A stretch of 64,000 bases of DNA, from positions 30,100 through 94,099 of the forward strand of contig JBOFGV010000048.1 in assembly GCA_051649305.1 (NCBI GenBank), written 5' to 3'. The notes beneath the pieces were generated by a model. It was not told where the DNA came from. It ran no database searches and saw only the letters and a program-made list of their open reading frames with translations. Below are positions 62,738-64,000 of this stretch, in pieces. Both the position numbers and the translations under genes were made by a program. Each line of letters starts with the position of its first letter. The stretch's first letter is position 1. This stretch comes from JADCCX01 sp051649305. GTDB taxonomy: Bacteria; Pseudomonadota; Alphaproteobacteria; Rhizobiales; Beijerinckiaceae.

Positions 62738-64000
62738 TCAGCGTGCGAGTTTCAATGCGGCCTCAGCCTTGGCGAGTGCGGCTGCATATTTTTCCTTGGC
62801 GAATGTCGCCCAGCCCTGTTCCAGCTCTGCCTGACGTGGCGCTTTGGCGTTGCCGGAACCGCCGCGGAAGGCTGCGACCAGTTGTGGGCTTTCTGCCTCA
62901 GACTCACTGACAGGCATTTGATCAATCAAGACACGCGCTTCCTCAATCAGCTTGGCTGCTTCGGCATTTGGCTTTTTCGAGAGTGCAGTTTCGGCATCAT
63001 GGATCGCCTTCGTTACCTTCTTGAGCGCATCAAGCTGGAACGTGATGAGTTGGTCATACAACGCATCGACGATCTGATAGCGCTGCTCCGAGACTTCGAC
63101 ATTGAACTTGGTCGAACCCTTTTCAAGCCAGGCGAATTGATAGGGGTTAGGCAGGCCCGTAGGTGCCTTGGCATAGGCTTCCTGGCGAACCGGAAGGCGG
63201 CGGATGGTCGGCAGGAAGAGAATTTCCTGCCCTTGCGGGGACAAGATAAACTCAACAAAAGCTTTGGCACCATTAGCATTTGGCGCATTCTTGACGATGG
63301 CAATGTTGGCAGGAACGATAGTGCTCAGTGAGGGATAGACAAATTTGATAGGGAACCCAGCACCTTGAGCCGAGAATGCAAAGAAGTCGATGACAACGCC
63401 ATAGCCGACCTGTCCCGAATTCACTGCATCAGGCACACCAAAAGACCGCTCCGTGATGCTCCTGAGATTGCCCGAAAACCCTTTGATGATACCCCAGCCA
63501 GCGCTCCAGCCGCCGGTTTGCAGCAGCGCTTCAATGGTCAGATGAGTGGTACCGGAACGCGACGGTGCCGCAAAAGCGATATGGTCATAGTATGGTGCCT
63601 TGGCGAGATCCTGCCACTCCTTGGGTTCTGGCAGCTTGTTGGCACTCACGTAGCGCGTGTTCCACATGATGCCGTAGCCCGATGCAGCAAAGCCCGAGTA
63701 AAATCCTTGCGGATCATGAATCGGAAACTGCCCGATTTTTTCGGGTATGCCTGTTGCCTGCGGGCGGTATGCCTCCAACAGCCCTTTGCCTTTCAACACT
63801 TCGAAAGCATCGGGCGCAGATGCCCAGAACAGATCGACCGTATTATTGGCCTTGGTTTCGTCGATGAATTTCACACCGGCATTGGTGTTACGGTTCTGAA
63901 TTTCCACAGTTGTCCCAGGGAAGGCTTTTTCAAAGGCTGATTTGAACGGATCTGTAACGTCTTTGGAATATGATGTTACAATCGTTAGCTTCCCCGCTGG
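62738..64000 (-). CDS. ABC transporter solute-binding protein (5' partial)
   Basis: The frame is open to the right edge; the visible 420 residues lack only the start and signal peptide. The protein begins in view at AGKLTIVTSYSKDVTDPFKS, followed by FEKAFPGTTVEIQNRN, typical of family 1 binding proteins for iron, phosphonates or similar. Later LTIEALLQTGGWSAGWGIIK and IVKNAPNANGAKAFVEFILS match the class. The last 100 or so residues are an extra charged, helical extension. With the permease and ATPase it forms a complete uptake system; the substrate is undetermined. Confidence 0.9.
   Translation of the reverse strand, partial: PAGKLTIVTSYSKDVTDPFKSAFEKAFPGTTVEIQNRNTNAGVKFIDETKANNTVDLFWASAPDAFEVLKGKGLLEAYRPQATGIPEKIGQFPIHDPQGFYSGFAASGYGIMWNTRYVSANKLPEPKEWQDLAKAPYYDHIAFAAPSRSGTTHLTIEALLQTGGWSAGWGIIKGFSGNLRSITERSFGVPDAVNSGQVGYGVVIDFFAFSAQGAGFPIKFVYPSLSTIVPANIAIVKNAPNANGAKAFVEFILSPQGQEILFLPTIRRLPVRQEAYAKAPTGLPNPYQFAWLEKGSTKFNVEVSEQRYQIVDALYDQLITFQLDALKKVTKAIHDAETALSKKPNAEAAKLIEEARVLIDQMPVSESEAESPQLVAAFRGGSGNAKAPRQAELEQGWATFAKEKYAAALAKAEAALKLAR

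Overview
The window looks like part of a large replicon of an alphaproteobacterium of the Rhizobiales/Hyphomicrobiales. A Brucella/Ochrobactrum-like host is my best guess; no rRNA or other taxonomic marker is present. The evidence is a repABC replication/partition cassette with its antisense RNA, an ExoY/ExoP/ExoF-type exopolysaccharide operon, a rhizobial-type (Rhc) type III secretion gene order with a split secretin, and many degraded insertion sequences. The replicon is mosaic, with metabolic transport genes at both ends and accessory blocks between them.

Layout. (1) 1-1746: end of a TRAP transporter operon (DctQ partial, DctM). (2) 1775-6019: accessory debris, comprising a deleted ParB-like gene, two tandem AAA/DUF4143 ATPase genes (the second behind a perfect inverted repeat), a 27-codon fragment resembling the start of Cas9, and an IstB fragment. 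(3) 6020-23949: exopolysaccharide locus. A leftward operon runs exoY, exoP-like, exoF-like, two glycosyltransferases, a polymerase and an unknown gene. A rightward operon runs HAD protein, unknown partner, glycosyltransferase, flippase, GH16 glycanase and methyltransferase. The polymerase has an in-frame amber stop, and the ExoP-like protein lacks the Walker A lysine. (4) 24296-29322: RES/Xre toxin-antitoxin pair, a PD-(D/E)XK-like gene, repC with two apparent in-frame deletions, a ctRNA, repB and repA. (5) 29820-31600: dead IS3 and IS21 elements. (6) 31658-44781: type III secretion cluster. Leftward genes are sctD, sctV, (dead IS481), a small ORF, sctJ, nolU-like, sctL, sctN, sctO, sctQ, sctR, sctS, sctT and sctU; an N-terminal secretin-domain gene (RhcC1-like) diverges from sctD. 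(7) 44888-46510: IS5-type remnants. (8) 46745-57753: three small genes and one giant gene coding for about 3,178 residues with a bulb-type lectin C-terminus. (9) 58350-64000: an operon with ABC solute-binding protein, fused permease, ATPase and a pyruvate kinase.

How the parts may work together. The two exopolysaccharide operons contain priming, chain building, flipping, polymerisation, export and trimming functions, but the nonsense codon makes polymerisation doubtful. The secretion cluster has an almost complete export apparatus, ATPase complex and inner rings. It lacks a secretin pore gene and a recognisable needle or translocon in this window, and its SctU has EATF where the self-cleavage NPTH motif belongs. 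The neighbouring small genes and giant lectin-tailed gene are natural candidates for its missing extracellular parts or cargo. That link is inference from position, composition and absence of a Sec signal, and it is the most interesting possibility here.
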